From Parcubacteria group bacterium (lineage in GTDB: Bacteria; Patescibacteriota; Minisyncoccia; Phycocordibacterales; UBA12088), in the NCBI GenBank assembly GCA_021731325.1, contig JAKFXP010000093.1, forward strand, positions 1-6,218: a stretch of DNA of 6,218 nt. The letters are read 5' to 3'. The notes beneath the pieces are model-generated. The model was not told where the DNA came from and did not search any database. It saw only the letters and a list, made by a program, of their open reading frames with translations. Positions 5,832 through 6,218 of the stretch are shown here, one piece after another (the first letter of the stretch is position 1; each line of letters starts with the position of its first letter). Position numbers and translations under genes: made by a program.

Positions 5832-6068
5832 ATGGCCAATCCCGTATCTATGTTTTCCGTGATGTTGCCGTTTGACCTTGTCTTGTGGGGGGTGTTGGCG
5901 GCGGTACTTATTGTGTTTAACATATTCAGCGCTATTTTACTTTGGCACTGGCGTACCTACTCGACCGGCAGGTTTACCACGGTCACTAATATGCTCGTCT
6001 ATCTCGGGGTAGGGATAGGTCTTCTTATTGCAATGGCAGTATCAGCATTTTCATTTTCCCTCCTATGA
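5832..6068 (+). CDS. Small two-helix membrane protein of unknown function
   Basis: I do not recognise this 78-residue protein. It has two strongly hydrophobic segments, about residues 12-38 and 53-76, separated by a short polar loop HWRTYSTGRFTT with three positive charges counting the histidine and no acidic residue. By the positive-inside rule the loop should be cytoplasmic, with both ends outside; this is inference. There is no cysteine, signal-peptidase site or catalytic motif. The start ATG is supported by TATACT six bases upstream. Its TGA stop overlaps the ATG of the next membrane protein (ATGA, 6065-6068), which implies coupled translation and suggests the two products act together. 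It is divergent from the slipin gene across only 47 bp. The overlap, promoter and coherent hydrophobic pattern argue that it is real; function is unknown. Confidence 0.7.
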   Translation: MANPVSMFSVMLPFDLVLWGVLAAVLIVFNIFSAILLWHWRTYSTGRFTTVTNMLVYLGVGIGLLIAMAVSAFSFSLL

Positions 6069-6218
6069 TTACCACCACCATCGCACTCTCGTCAGGAGAA
6101 GAAATCGTACATATTATTCGCCGGCATTGGTTTAGCCTCCTTCTGGTAGGGGTATTTGATATCTTCGTGCTGCTCGTTGCCGTATTCGCCGTGGGTGCGT
6201 TTGATAGCTTCCTCTTTG
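6065..6218 (+). CDS. N-terminal fragment of a membrane protein, possibly bacterial PH-domain type (runs off the window)
   Basis: Only the first 51 codons are present, open to the end of the window. The visible part starts MITTTIALSSGEEIVHIIRRHW and continues with a hydrophobic segment from about residue 23 to 45 (LSLLLVG-like, then VFVLLVAVFAVGAF-type composition). A short polar start containing GEE and RRHW directly before membrane helices is the arrangement I associate with bacterial PH-domain (bPH_2, YdbS/YdbT-like) membrane proteins, which are common in Patescibacteria. The PH domain itself would lie beyond the window, so this identity is tentative. The ATG overlaps the preceding TGA stop in an ATGA junction, and no Shine-Dalgarno sequence is present; translation is probably coupled to the small upstream membrane protein. 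Confidence 0.55.
   Translation, partial: MITTTIALSSGEEIVHIIRRHWFSLLLVGVFDIFVLLVAVFAVGAFDSFLF

Overview
The window looks like a chromosomal segment of a Candidate Phyla Radiation (Patescibacteria) bacterium, probably Parcubacteria-like. The signs are small tightly packed genes, compact versions of housekeeping proteins, a ComEC split into two separate polypeptides, no Shine-Dalgarno sequence in front of any gene, and -10-like promoter hexamers only 6-8 bases upstream of several start codons, as expected for leaderless mRNAs. The standard genetic code fits. Lineage is inferred from these features; no rRNA or other marker is present.

Layout from left to right: an RNase HI family protein (8-430) is followed after 6 bp by the membrane channel half of ComEC (437-1927). 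A very strong bidirectional hairpin terminator lies inside the last codons of comEC and separates it from a convergent Fe/Mn superoxide dismutase (complement 1947-2532, stop at 1945). A 103-bp divergent promoter region then leads to an NAD(P)-dependent malic enzyme (2636-3787). Twenty-nine bases further on begins a membrane-anchored metallo-beta-lactamase-fold protein equivalent to the C-terminal domain of ComEC (3817-4674). The 240-bp gap 4675-4914 carries a 134-bp imperfect inverted-repeat element that folds as a long interrupted helix with inner hairpins. A slipin/stomatin-type SPFH membrane protein follows (complement 4915-5784). A 47-bp divergent region with two facing leaderless promoters leads to a 78-residue two-helix membrane protein (5832-6068), which overlaps by four bases (ATGA) the start of a truncated membrane protein running off the window (6065 onward), tentatively a bacterial PH-domain protein.

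Functionally, the ComEC channel and the detached MBL protein are probably two parts of one DNA-uptake machine, although about 1.9 kb of unrelated oxidative-stress and carbon-metabolism genes lie between them. The right-hand end is a membrane-protein neighbourhood (SPFH scaffold, small two-helix protein, possible PH-domain protein) whose shared role cannot be read from sequence. I see no tRNA, rRNA, CRISPR array, transposase or phage gene. The least explained items are the inverted-repeat element at 4686-4819 and the recurrent leaderless promoter architecture.
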